Part shown: in pieces, positions 45,305-52,816 of the stretch
How positions within the stretch are numbered: the first letter of the stretch is position 1
How the letters are laid out: every line of letters begins with the position of its first letter
From: an uncultured Lachnospiraceae bacterium
GTDB lineage: Bacteria; Bacillota; Clostridia; Lachnospirales; Lachnospiraceae
Reading direction: 5' to 3'
Assembly: GCA_902787715.1 (NCBI GenBank)
Contig: CADAHQ010000003.1
Location: 62,001 to 126,000, forward strand
Length of the DNA stretch: 64,000 nt
Made by a program: the position numbers and the translations under genes
Notes under the pieces: model-generated
Seen by the model: the letters and a program-made list of their open reading frames with translations, nothing else
The model's database searches: none
What the model was told of the DNA's origin: nothing

Positions 45305-46591
45305 TTACTCGGGCATCTCGCGGGTGGGCGCTTCCGAAGGGATCTGCGGAAGCGTGAGGCGGATGCGGTCGATGCGGTTCTTGTCCACGGCAATCACTTC
45401 GTAGATCACACCGTTTTCGTCGGTGACCGTTTCGCCCTCCGTGGGGATGTGCTCCAAGAGCTGGTAGATGTGGCCGGCGATGGAGTCGTAATCGTCGGAG
45501 GCAAGCAAAAGACCGGTGGCTTCGTTGACGTCCTCGAGTTTGGCGGTGCCGTCAATCAAGAACTCGGTTTCGGAAACCGGAACAACGGGGTCCTGCTCAT
45601 CGGCGTCATACTCATCGCGGATCTCGCCGACGATCTCCTCAAGGAGGTCCTCAAGGGTGATGATGCCGGCGGTGGAGCCGTATTCATCCAGGACAACGGC
45701 GATGGTGACGGACTCGCGGCGAAGCTCCGCAAGGAGGTCCGCAGTCTTTTTGAATTCGTAAGTGAAGAAGGGCTTTCGCATCAGCTTCCGCACGTCGAAA
45801 TCCTCCTTGGGACCGTCGTAGTGGAAGAGGTCCTTTAAAAACAGAATGCCCACCACGTTGTCCTGGGTGGTCTCAAAGACTGGCAGGCGGGAGTAGTTGT
45901 TGGCGCGGAAAGCAGCCACAATCTCGTCGTAGGACATGCCTGTCTCGATGAAATCCACATCGATGCGGGGGACCATGACGTCCTTAGCAAGGGAATCGCC
46001 GAAGTCCACCACGTTGTTGATCATCTCTTTCTCTTCGTTCTCCAAAACGCCGTCCTCGTGGCTCGCCTCCACAACCGTCAGAAGCTCGTCTTCGGTGATG
46101 GCCTGGCGGTGCTTCGGGTCAATTCGGAGAAGTTTAAGGATACCGTTTGCGATGGCGTTGATGAGGAAGATAATGGGCGTCATCAGCCAGGTGTAGAGGG
46201 AGATGACCGGTGCATAGGCCATGGAAATGCGGTCGCAGTAAAGCGCGGCCACGGTCTTCGGCAGAATTTCCCCGAACAGAATGACAATGAAGGTCAAAAC
46301 GCCGGTGGCCACCGAAAGGTAGGTGTTGCCCCAGAGACGTTGCGCAAACAGCGACGTGAGAGCGGACGCCGATATATTAACAATGTTGTTGCCGATTAGA
46401 ATTGCAGAGAGAAGCTTCGTCTGGTTATCGAGAAGCGCGAGAACGCGGCGCGCGGCTCTGCGGGTCTCGGCGAGGCTTCGCATGCGGATGCGGTTGACGG
46501 AAACAAGAGCTGTCTCCGCAGAGGAAAAGAATGCTGACAAAAGCAGCAGAAGAATAATGATCGCCAGTTGTAATCGTGAGGCTGGGTCCAA
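45305..46591 (-). CDS. CNNM/CorC-type transporter with CBS domains
   Basis: A 428-residue membrane protein of the CNNM (DUF21) family, older name hemolysin-like; members export Mg2+ or act in Na+/Co2+ resistance. The first 190 residues hold about four membrane helices with SAFFSSAETALVSVNRIRM and FGEILPKTVA. A CBS-domain pair follows (about 205-330, MVPRIDVDF and VLDEYGSTAGIITLEDLLEE), then the CorC/HlyC domain. The start appears to be TTG at 46591: AAGGAG lies 13 bases upstream, somewhat far, and no closer ATG keeps the first helix. Confidence 0.88.
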   Translation of the reverse strand: MDPASRLQLAIIILLLLLSAFFSSAETALVSVNRIRMRSLAETRRAARRVLALLDNQTKLLSAILIGNNIVNISASALTSLFAQRLWGNTYLSVATGVLTFIVILFGEILPKTVAALYCDRISMAYAPVISLYTWLMTPIIFLINAIANGILKLLRIDPKHRQAITEDELLTVVEASHEDGVLENEEKEMINNVVDFGDSLAKDVMVPRIDVDFIETGMSYDEIVAAFRANNYSRLPVFETTQDNVVGILFLKDLFHYDGPKEDFDVRKLMRKPFFTYEFKKTADLLAELRRESVTIAVVLDEYGSTAGIITLEDLLEEIVGEIRDEYDADEQDPVVPVSETEFLIDGTAKLEDVNEATGLLLASDDYDSIAGHIYQLLEHIPTEGETVTDENGVIYEVIAVDKNRIDRIRLTLPQIPSEAPTREMPE

Positions 46592-46632
46592 GAAAAAATC
46601 ACACTCCTTATTTCGGAAAATTGTTGATACAT

Positions 46633-46661
46633 ATTATACAAGACGGGTTCGGAAAATGCAA
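46633..46661 (-). promoter_or_regulatory. Promoter of the CNNM gene (minus strand)
   Basis: On the minus strand TTGCAT, 17 bases, TATAAT. The -35 runs into TTTCC, so the recurrent 10-mer (46651-46660) overlaps it. Confidence 0.8.
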
Positions 46662-46727
46662 AACTTTTTTCAACGCCCCGTTTTCCGCCCTTTCGCCGCA
46701 GTACATAAAGTTTTCAAGATTGTCTCC

Positions 46728-46756
46728 TTTTCGGAATCCCCGAAGTATGGTATAAT
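46728..46756 (+). promoter_or_regulatory. Extended -10 promoter of the sufC unit
   Basis: TATAAT (46751-46756) is preceded by TGG, giving an extended -10; the -35 (TTTTCG, 46728-46733) is poor. It is divergent to the CNNM promoter. Confidence 0.6.
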
Positions 46757-46826
46757 GAGCCCGGACCGGCAGGGCGGAGGTGCAAAACCGTTGCGCAGCC
46801 CCGACCGGCACAGGAAGGAAACGTAT

Positions 46827-47588
46827 ATGCTTGAGTTACGAAACGTCGGTTTCGAGGTGAAGGATGAATCTTCGGAACAGGCCAAAGAAATTATAAAAAA
46901 TGTGAGTCTGACTATCGGCGAGAATGAGTTCGTTGCCATCACCGGCCCCAACGGCGGCGGCAAATCCACCCTCGCCCGGTTAATCATGGGAATCGAGAAG
47001 CCCACGTCGGGACAGATTCTCTACAAGGGACAGGACATCACGGACCTCTCGATTACGGAGCGCGCAAAGCTGGGAATCGGATTTGCCTTCCAGCAGCCCG
47101 TCCGCTTTAAGGGCATCACCGTGAAAGATCTGATCACCCTCGCTTACGGCGGAAAGCTGAGTATCTCCGAGGCGTGCCAGTACCTCTCGGAGGTGGGCCT
47201 GTGCGCCAGAGACTATGTGGACCGGGAGGTCAATGCAAGCCTCTCCGGCGGCGAGCTGAAGCGCATCGAGATTGCATCGATCCTCGCCAGAAAGCCCGAA
47301 TTTTCCGTGTTTGACGAGCCGGAGGCCGGAATCGACCTCTGGAGTTTCCAGAATCTCATCCGCATCTTCGACCGTCTCCACAAGGAGATGAACGGCTCGG
47401 TTGTCGTCATCAGCCATCAGGAGCGCATCTTAAACATCGCGGACCGCATCGTTGTGATTGCGGGCGGCGAGGTTCTCACGCAGGCGGCCAGCGAGGAGCT
47501 GCTGCCGAAGATTCTGAGCGATTCCCTGGGATGCCTTTACCACAAGGACGCCGAGGGTCTTTCCGCGTATCGAAAGGACGGTGAGTAA
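46827..47588 (+). CDS. sufC: Fe-S cluster assembly ATPase SufC (minimal SMS type)
   Basis: A 253-residue ABC ATPase with Walker A GPNGGGKSTLARL, signature LSGGELKRIEIASIL and Walker B VFDEPEAGIDLW, the SufC-type sequence. Together with SufB it forms the scaffold that builds Fe-S clusters in the cytosol. ATG 46827 follows AGGAAGGAAA. Longer in-frame starts exist back to 46323 but lie across the divergent promoter. It is two bases from sufB and no SufD, SufS or SufU gene accompanies it, so this is the reduced SufBC (SMS-like) system of some anaerobes. Confidence 0.9.
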   Translation: MLELRNVGFEVKDESSEQAKEIIKNVSLTIGENEFVAITGPNGGGKSTLARLIMGIEKPTSGQILYKGQDITDLSITERAKLGIGFAFQQPVRFKGITVKDLITLAYGGKLSISEACQYLSEVGLCARDYVDREVNASLSGGELKRIEIASILARKPEFSVFDEPEAGIDLWSFQNLIRIFDRLHKEMNGSVVVISHQERILNIADRIVVIAGGEVLTQAASEELLPKILSDSLGCLYHKDAEGLSAYRKDGE

Positions 47589-47590
47589 GA

Positions 47591-48508
47591 ATGGATGCCA
47601 TTTTGAAGAATCTTTTCGAGCAGGTTGCGGATCTGCATGAGGTACCGCAGGGCGCTTACAATTTCCGTGTCAACGGTGAGGGCGCAGGGCGCAACACCAC
47701 GGAAAATATCAATATCGTGACGAAGTCGGACAAGCCCGGCATCGACATTATCATCAAGGCCGGAACGAAGCACGAGAGCGTGCATATCCCGGTTGTCATC
47801 TCCCAGAGCGGTCTGCAGGAGTGTGTCTACAACGATTTCTACGTCGGCGAGGACGCGGACGTGACGATTGTCGCGGGCTGCGGCATCCACAACGGCGGTG
47901 ACAAAAAGTCGGAGCACGACGGCATCCACACCTTCCATATCGGCAAAAACGCCCGCGTGAAGTACGTGGAGAAGCACTACGGCACCGGTGAGGGCACGGG
48001 GGAGCGCATCTTGAATCCCGAGACGGTGGTATTTCTCGATGAGGGAAGTTCCCTGGAGATGGACACGGTTCAGATCGAGGGCGTGGATTCGACGGTCCGC
48101 ACGACCCGGGCGACGGTGGGTGACCGCGCGAACCTTGTGATTCGCGAGAAGATCATGACCCACGATCAGCAGTACGCAAAGACCGATTTCTCGGTGGAAA
48201 TGAACGGCGAGGACAGCTCTGTGGATCTGGTGTCCCGCTCGGTTGCCAAGGGCAATTCCCGCCAGGAATTCTTCTCGAATATCAACGGCAACAACCGCTG
48301 CAAGGGACATTCCGAGTGCGATGCCATCCTGATGGAGAGCGGCTCGGTTGCGGCGGCGCCGATGCTTACGGCCAACCACCTCGATGCGTCCTTGATTCAC
48401 GAGGCGGCCATCGGTAAAATTGCAGGCGACCAGATTATCAAATTAATGACCCTCGGACTCACCGAGGAGGAAGCCGAGAAGCAGATTATCACCGGCTTCT
48501 TAAAGTAA
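47591..48508 (+). CDS. sufB: Short SufB/SufD-family scaffold protein
   Basis: A 305-residue beta-helix protein of the SufBD family, shorter than classical SufB (about 460-490). It has INIVTKSDKPGIDI in the beta-helix and the conserved C-terminal part with cysteines in CKGHSECDAIL and HEAAIGKIAGDQI. It would dimerise alone and be driven by SufC. Cysteine 250-type residues in CKGHSEC are candidates for cluster binding. The sulfur donor may be the desulfurase at 24370. Confidence 0.87.
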   Translation: MDAILKNLFEQVADLHEVPQGAYNFRVNGEGAGRNTTENINIVTKSDKPGIDIIIKAGTKHESVHIPVVISQSGLQECVYNDFYVGEDADVTIVAGCGIHNGGDKKSEHDGIHTFHIGKNARVKYVEKHYGTGEGTGERILNPETVVFLDEGSSLEMDTVQIEGVDSTVRTTRATVGDRANLVIREKIMTHDQQYAKTDFSVEMNGEDSSVDLVSRSVAKGNSRQEFFSNINGNNRCKGHSECDAILMESGSVAAAPMLTANHLDASLIHEAAIGKIAGDQIIKLMTLGLTEEEAEKQIITGFLK

Positions 48509-48522
48509 GAATGAGGTTTTTC

Positions 48523-49443
48523 ATGAGTAAATTGTTGCGAAAACGGGCAATCCGGATTTCAGTTCTTTGCGCGGTGCTTTGTAGCCTTGTGCTGCTAACG
48601 GCATGCGACCGCAGCAAAAAGAACGGAAGCGAAACCACGCCGACGGTGACCGTCGCCCCGGCTGCTTCGGGGTGCGAAGTGCACATCCTTGACATCGGCA
48701 AGGCGGACGCCATTTTCCTGCGCGCGGACGGCGTTACGATGCTGATTGACGCGGGATATCCGAGCAGTGCGGACACGGTAATCGCGTACCTGAAGGCGCA
48801 ATCGGTCAGTAAGCTCGACTATGTGATCATGACCCACGGGGACATCGACCATGTCGGGGGAATGGCGGATGTGCTGCGCGAATTTGCCGTAGGGCAGATG
48901 TTCATCTCGCCGAAGAAAGAAAAGTCCGACGCATACTCGGCAATGGTGGCGGCGGTCAAAGAGAAGAATATCTCCTGCATATCCCCGGAAGTGGGAGCGC
49001 AGTACACCTTCGGAAACGGCAGTTTCACGGTGCTTGCCCCGGGGCCGAAGGCTTTGAAGGAAGGCTCGGACAACGATGCCTCCATCGCGATTCGCCTCGT
49101 GTACGGGGAACGCAGCTTCCTTTTGATGGGCGATGCGTTGTCCACGACGGAGAAGGAGCTGATTGATTCGAGCTACACGATCCGCGCCGATGTCTTAAAG
49201 ACGGGGCATCACGGAAAGAGCGATGCGACCAACAAGAAGTTTTTAAAGGCAGTGCAGCCGAAATATGCGGTGATCTGCTGTGGAAAGACCGAGGACGGTG
49301 AGGAGGGAACCCCCTCCACGAAGGTTTTGGACCTTCTTTCGGATTTTCATGTGATTACGTACCGCACCGACCTTCACGGGACAGTGATCTTCAAGACGGA
49401 CGGCACGACCCTCACCTGCAACTGTGACGCAGAGCAGGAGTAG
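48523..49443 (+). CDS. ComEC/Rec2-like metallo-beta-lactamase lipoprotein
   Basis: A 306-residue secreted enzyme. A basic start and hydrophobic helix end in the lipobox LLTAC (Cys28), followed by a short Thr/Pro-rich linker. The catalytic domain is the extracytoplasmic metallo-beta-lactamase fold found in ComEC and related proteins: MTHGDIDHVGGM holds the metal ligands and TGHHGKSDAT the second site. Such domains cut DNA strands or related phosphodiesters at the cell surface, but here no competence gene is adjacent. I start at ATG 48523 (TGAGG six bases upstream); 48511 is an alternative. Confidence 0.88.
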   Translation: MSKLLRKRAIRISVLCAVLCSLVLLTACDRSKKNGSETTPTVTVAPAASGCEVHILDIGKADAIFLRADGVTMLIDAGYPSSADTVIAYLKAQSVSKLDYVIMTHGDIDHVGGMADVLREFAVGQMFISPKKEKSDAYSAMVAAVKEKNISCISPEVGAQYTFGNGSFTVLAPGPKALKEGSDNDASIAIRLVYGERSFLLMGDALSTTEKELIDSSYTIRADVLKTGHHGKSDATNKKFLKAVQPKYAVICCGKTEDGEEGTPSTKVLDLLSDFHVITYRTDLHGTVIFKTDGTTLTCNCDAEQE

Positions 49444-49516
49444 CGGATGACGGTCGGCTTTGGGTGTCATTCGCGGGAGTATAGACAGGCGTCTGCGGAC
49501 GCGGGAGGAACGGACG

Positions 49517-49936
49517 ATGAAAGATTGGGAACGGTTGCTTTCGGAAGCTTATGCGGCGCGGAAGAACAGTTACTGCCCGTATTCCGGGTTCGCGGTGGGA
49601 GCGGCCCTGTTGACAAAGGACGGCGCGATCTACCGCGGCTGTAACGTGGAAAATGCATCCTTCGGTGCAACGAACTGTGCGGAGCGCACGGCGCTTTTTT
49701 CGGCGGTTGCGGACGGTCGCGGGAAGGGCGATTTTGCGGCGATTGCCATTGTGGGCGGAAAGAAGGACGGCGAGCTTGTTCCCTGCCCGCCCTGCGGAAT
49801 CTGCCGTCAGGCCCTCTCGGAGTTTGTCAATGCAGAGGAGTTCACGGTGCTGTGGGCAGTGGGTACGGACGGCGCGTTCGAGGATTGCGAAGCCCATACT
49901 CTTGCCGAGCTATTACCGGGTGCATTTGCCTTGTAA
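49517..49936 (+). CDS. cdd: Cytidine deaminase
   Basis: Converts cytidine and deoxycytidine to uridine forms in pyrimidine salvage. The 139-residue product has the zinc site: CNVENASFGATNCAERTA (Cys and the proton-shuttle Glu) and PCPPCGICRQALSEF with two cysteines. ATG 49517 follows GGGAGGA; in-frame starts at 49460 or earlier would overlap the preceding gene. It ends 54 bases before the tRNA promoter. Confidence 0.95.
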   Translation: MKDWERLLSEAYAARKNSYCPYSGFAVGAALLTKDGAIYRGCNVENASFGATNCAERTALFSAVADGRGKGDFAAIAIVGGKKDGELVPCPPCGICRQALSEFVNAEEFTVLWAVGTDGAFEDCEAHTLAELLPGAFAL

Positions 49937-49989
49937 AGGCCCCAGGAAAGGTCCGCGAAAAGGTGTGAGAAGTTTTTTTGTCGAAAGGC

Positions 49990-50017
49990 TTGACAAACAA
50001 AACGTTCATGGTATAAT
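49990..50017 (+). promoter_or_regulatory. Strong promoter of the tRNA gene
   Basis: Consensus TTGACA (49990-49995), 16 bases, TATAAT (50012-50017), with TGG before the -10 (extended -10). Confidence 0.9.
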
Positions 50018-50048
50018 AGCGAAGTACCGCTTGAGAGCGGCATTTTTT

Positions 50049-50122
50049 GGCGAAGTAGCTCAGTTGGCTAGAGCATACGGTTCATACCCGTAGTGTCGAG
50101 GGTTCGAATCCCCCCTTCGCTA
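50049..50122 (+). tRNA. tRNA with anticodon CAT (Met, elongator type)
   Basis: A 74-base cloverleaf. The acceptor GGCGAAG pairs with CTTCGCT (G1-T wobble), D-arm GCTC/GAGC, anticodon stem TACGG/CCGTA with loop TTCATAC, T-loop TTCGAAT. The anticodon is CAT. The three G-C pairs of an initiator anticodon stem are lacking, so it is elongator Met or possibly an Ile2 tRNA. The T-stem has an A-C mismatch. CCA is not encoded. Confidence 0.93.
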
Positions 50123-50130
50123 TCAAAAAG

Positions 50131-50160
50131 GCAGATGCACCTGTGCACCTGCTTTTTTTG
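50131..50160 (+). terminator. Intrinsic terminator after the tRNA
   Basis: GCAGaTGCAC (50131-50140) pairs with GTGCAcCTGC (50143-50152) apart from one mismatch, followed by seven T. Confidence 0.75.
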
Positions 50161-50213
50161 ACCTTTAGAAACAGAGTGGGCATGCGCAGGGGGTGCGCGG
50201 AAAGGAGAAGGCA

Positions 50214-50843
50214 ATGGCAGAACTTTGGAAGACGGAACGCACCGTGATTACGGTGCAGCACACGGAGTCTGTACATCACACAAACGGACACGTGGGCGCG
50301 TGGGGAGACTGGCCCCTCTCGGAGCGGGGCATGGAGCAGGCGCGGGAGGTCGGCAAATGGTTGCAGACCGAGGGCGTGAACAGCGATTACACGATGTTGG
50401 TCTCGGACCTGAAGCGTGCATCCATGACAGCGGAGGGAATCAACGAGACTCTGGGACTGACGCCGGTGTATCGCCCGGTAATCCGCGAGGTCAACGCGGG
50501 CGAGGGCAACGGAAAGCCCTGGGAATGGTTTGCGGAACACCGCAATCCGCCGAAGGATGAGTTCGATCCGGACTATCGTCCCTTTCCGGATGCGGAGTCG
50601 GACCGCGATGTGTGGGCCCGTTTGCAGCCGTTCTATGAGGAAATTACAACGAAGACCGAGGGAAATCTTCTGATTGTCTCCCACGGAACAGCCCTTTCCT
50701 TCCTGCAGGCGATGCTTCTGGGGATGACCCTTGAGGACCGCGGCCGGGTTCGGTTCCGCGGAAAGGCAGGGTCCGTTTCGCGCTTCGGTATTAACAAAGA
50801 CGGCAGCGTCACGGTATACTATCTCAACCGCACAGTATGGTAA
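50214..50843 (+). CDS. Histidine phosphatase family protein with altered RHG motif
   Basis: A 209-residue member of the histidine phosphatase (phosphoglycerate mutase-like) family. The family fold is visible: a nucleophile histidine near the N terminus, WPLSERGMEQAREVGKWL, SDLKRASMTAEGI, and a second histidine in LIVSHGTALSF. The usual catalytic RHG at the start reads QHT (VQHTESVHH, His16), so the arginine and glycine flanking the nucleophile are replaced. A changed substrate or reduced activity is possible. ATG 50214 has AAAGGAG. No partner gene is evident. Confidence 0.85.
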   Translation: MAELWKTERTVITVQHTESVHHTNGHVGAWGDWPLSERGMEQAREVGKWLQTEGVNSDYTMLVSDLKRASMTAEGINETLGLTPVYRPVIREVNAGEGNGKPWEWFAEHRNPPKDEFDPDYRPFPDAESDRDVWARLQPFYEEITTKTEGNLLIVSHGTALSFLQAMLLGMTLEDRGRVRFRGKAGSVSRFGINKDGSVTVYYLNRTVW

Positions 50844-50850
50844 GTAAGAA

Positions 50851-50886
50851 AGGCCTTCCGGCGTAACAGCCGGAGGGCCTTTTCCG
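50851..50886 (+). terminator. Intrinsic terminator after the histidine phosphatase gene
   Basis: A 12-bp stem with one G-T pair (50851-50862 with 50869-50880), a GTAACA loop and TTTTCC, eight bases after the stop. Confidence 0.85.
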
Positions 50887-50964
50887 TGAGCTTTTGTTGT
50901 GCGTTCGCGGCCGGGGCAGCCGGGCGGCTTTTCGCTGAAATGTCGCGAAGCTGCGACCGGAACC

Positions 50965-51240
50965 TTAGCGCTCGTCCTCCGCGAAGCGAAGAGTCGGGCT
51001 CTCTGCGGCGGCATCGCGGAAGACCGCGAGCAGCTGCTCCCCGTATTCGCCGAGAGATTCCAGCATCCGGTCCTTACGGTAGAGGATGATCTGCGTCGGT
51101 TCGCAGGGATCCGTCAGCACGTCGTGCAGGGCGTCGAGGTTTCGCCCGTAGTAGGACGGAAGACCGAGGCGCCACGCAAGGTAGGTGTGGGTCGTCTCCC
51201 GGGTGTTCATATAAAGTCCGTCTAAAACAATCGTCTTCAT
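50965..51240 (-). CDS. Barstar-family ribonuclease inhibitor
   Basis: A 91-residue protein of the barstar family: MKTIVLDGLYMNTRETTHTYL, then LGLPSYYGRNLDALHDVL, the helix that blocks the barnase active site, and a short C-terminal strand. Its start codon lies 19 bases after the barnase stop on the same strand, with GGAG upstream. It should stay in the cytosol and protect the cell from its own barnase before export. The active-site-facing Tyr-Gly and Asp residues of barstar (YYGRNLDAL) are kept. Confidence 0.93.
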   Translation of the reverse strand: MKTIVLDGLYMNTRETTHTYLAWRLGLPSYYGRNLDALHDVLTDPCEPTQIILYRKDRMLESLGEYGEQLLAVFRDAAAESPTLRFAEDER

Positions 51241-51259
51241 GGAATCGAAAACTCCTTAA

Positions 51260-52009
51260 TCAATACAGCTGCGTGAAGGTTTCGTAGTGGTCGTCGGTGT
51301 AGAAAATCAGGCCGTCATTGGAGAAGATGATGCGCTTTGCGCCGCGGCTCGAGGCGCCCTTGGTGTCGATGTCGCACTCGTAATATTTTCGGCCGCTCTT
51401 CTTCGGGAGCTTGCCTTCGTAATTGCCGAAGTAATCGCCGCCGATGGCTTTGCCCTTGGCGTAGCGTTCAACGCTGCCGCCGCACCAGCCCAGGTCCTCG
51501 GCCTCCTGCTTGGTGATGTAGTTCTTCGGAAGATGACCGTAGGTATGGATGTAGAGCGCCACCTCGGATTTGCTGTAATAGGAGCCGTTTTCGTCGATGG
51601 AAGCCTTCTGCGTCGGAGTCGGAGTCTTTGTCGGCGCCTTCGTGGGGGTCGGCGTTTTGGTTGGTGCCTTGGTGGGCGCCTTGGTCGGCGTTACCGCCTT
51701 TGTGGGTGTCGCGGTCTTCGCGGGCGTCGGCGTAGCCGTAAGCTCCGGAACCGGTGTGTCCGTAGGCTTCGCTTCCTCCGTAGGGGTCGCCGGGGCCTCT
51801 GTGGGAGTGTCCGGAGCCGGTGTCGGAGAAACCGCCTCGGTGGGGGTGTCCGTGACAATCGGAAGGGTCGGATCCCCTGCGCCGCCGGAAGAGCTCTTCT
51901 GGGCCTGCACAAACAGGAAGATACCGACGCCAATCAACAGCAAAACCACAATCGCCGCCAGAACCGGGTGTTTCTTGTAATTCTTCAAAAACTTCAGTAA
52001 AGCATCCAT
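51260..52009 (-). CDS. Membrane-tethered barnase-type ribonuclease
   Basis: A 249-residue protein with an N-in, C-out membrane anchor (residues 14-34, basic before it), a Thr/Pro/Lys/Ala-rich stalk of about 100 residues (41-135) and a C-terminal barnase domain (about 140-249). All barnase catalytic residues are present: K167 (YITKQEA), E211, R222, R226 and H241 (DDHYETFTQL). Two cysteines, C176 and C212, have no counterpart in barnase and could form a disulfide outside the cell. ATG at 52009 on the minus strand; longer in-frame starts would cross the promoter. Barstar follows, an export-RNase and immunity pair. Confidence 0.9.
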   Translation of the reverse strand: MDALLKFLKNYKKHPVLAAIVVLLLIGVGIFLFVQAQKSSSGGAGDPTLPIVTDTPTEAVSPTPAPDTPTEAPATPTEEAKPTDTPVPELTATPTPAKTATPTKAVTPTKAPTKAPTKTPTPTKAPTKTPTPTQKASIDENGSYYSKSEVALYIHTYGHLPKNYITKQEAEDLGWCGGSVERYAKGKAIGGDYFGNYEGKLPKKSGRKYYECDIDTKGASSRGAKRIIFSNDGLIFYTDDHYETFTQLY

Positions 52010-52093
52010 GGGAATCCCGCTTTCCAATCCTTTTTCAAACTGCGATACTGCCGCTTTCGGCAAATCGCAAAACTTACGCGCATACCTATGTTG

Positions 52094-52122
52094 AGAATAG
52101 CACCGATTCACGGAAAATTCAA
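52094..52122 (-). promoter_or_regulatory. Promoter of the barnase-barstar unit (minus strand)
   Basis: On the minus strand TTGAAT, 17 bases, TATTCT. It is divergent to the ispF promoter, only 20 bases apart. Confidence 0.6.
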
Positions 52123-52142
52123 CCACCAACTGCCCGTTAGGA

Positions 52143-52171
52143 TTGCATTTTCGGCGGTTTCGTGGTATCAT
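52143..52171 (+). promoter_or_regulatory. Promoter of ispF
   Basis: TTGCAT (52143-52148), 17 bases, TATCAT (52166-52171), with TGG before the -10. The -35 runs into TTTTCGG. Confidence 0.7.
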
Positions 52172-52218
52172 TCGCAGTGTGTGCTAAACGGCGGAGAAGC
52201 GAAGAAAGGAAGAGAACT

Positions 52219-52773
52219 ATGCGAATCGGAACGGGATATGATGTGCATCGGCTGACAGAGGGAAGACCTCTCATTCTGGGCGGCGTAACCGTGCCCTACG
52301 AGAAGGGCCTTTTAGGGCATTCGGATGCGGATGTGTTGCTTCATGCGATTATGGATGCGCTCTTAGGGGCGTGCGCGCAGGGCGATATCGGGATGCATTT
52401 TCCGGACACGGACGAGAAATATAAGGGTGTCGATTCGCGGGTGCTCCTTCGGAAGGTCGGCGACATCGTGGCGGCGCAGTGTTATGTGATTTCCAACATC
52501 GATGCGACGGTGATTGCCCAGCGGCCGAAACTTCGGGATTACATCAACGAGATGCGCGGGAATATCGCAGAGGACCTGCAGATTCCCATCGACTGTGTGA
52601 GCGTCAAGGCCACCACCGAGGAGGGACTCGGGTTCACGGGCGCCGGCGAGGGCATTGCGGCCCAGGCTGTTTGCCTCCTAGAGCCCATGGTTGCCTACCG
52701 GGAAGTCACGTACGGCGGAGGCTGTGCGGGCTGTAACGGTTGCCCGGGCTGCGGAAGCACGAATCTTCAGTAA
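52219..52773 (+). CDS. ispF: MEP-pathway cyclodiphosphate synthase IspF with a cysteine-rich tail
   Basis: Makes 2-C-methyl-D-erythritol 2,4-cyclodiphosphate. Residues 1-155 are standard: metal ligands D8 and H10 (GTGYDVHRL) and H42, [40 protein letters not shown]. After the usual end, about 28 extra residues carry C169, C172, C175 and C178 ([10 protein letters not shown]), spaced CX2CX2CX2C. Such a tail could bind zinc or an Fe-S cluster; I know no such extension as a family feature. ATG 52219 follows GAAGAAAGGAAGAG. Another MEP enzyme, IspH, is at 6294. Confidence 0.93.
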   Translation: MRIGTGYDVHRLTEGRPLILGGVTVPYEKGLLGHSDADVLLHAIMDALLGACAQGDIGMHFPDTDEKYKGVDSRVLLRKVGDIVAAQCYVISNIDATVIAQRPKLRDYINEMRGNIAEDLQIPIDCVSVKATTEEGLGFTGAGEGIAAQAVCLLEPMVAYREVTYGGGCAGCNGCPGCGSTNLQ

Positions 52774-52816
52774 CGGTACACCGTCTGAGAAAAAAGACAA
52801 CGGGGAAGAATGAAGA

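Noticed and set aside
50049-50122. Initiator tRNA-fMet
   Set aside because: The anticodon stem lacks three consecutive G-C pairs and the acceptor end is a G-T pair, not the C-A mismatch of initiators.
51590-51880. Periodic sequence in the barnase gene
   Set aside because: It encodes the Thr/Pro/Lys stalk in frame and is not a DNA-level element such as an attachment site.
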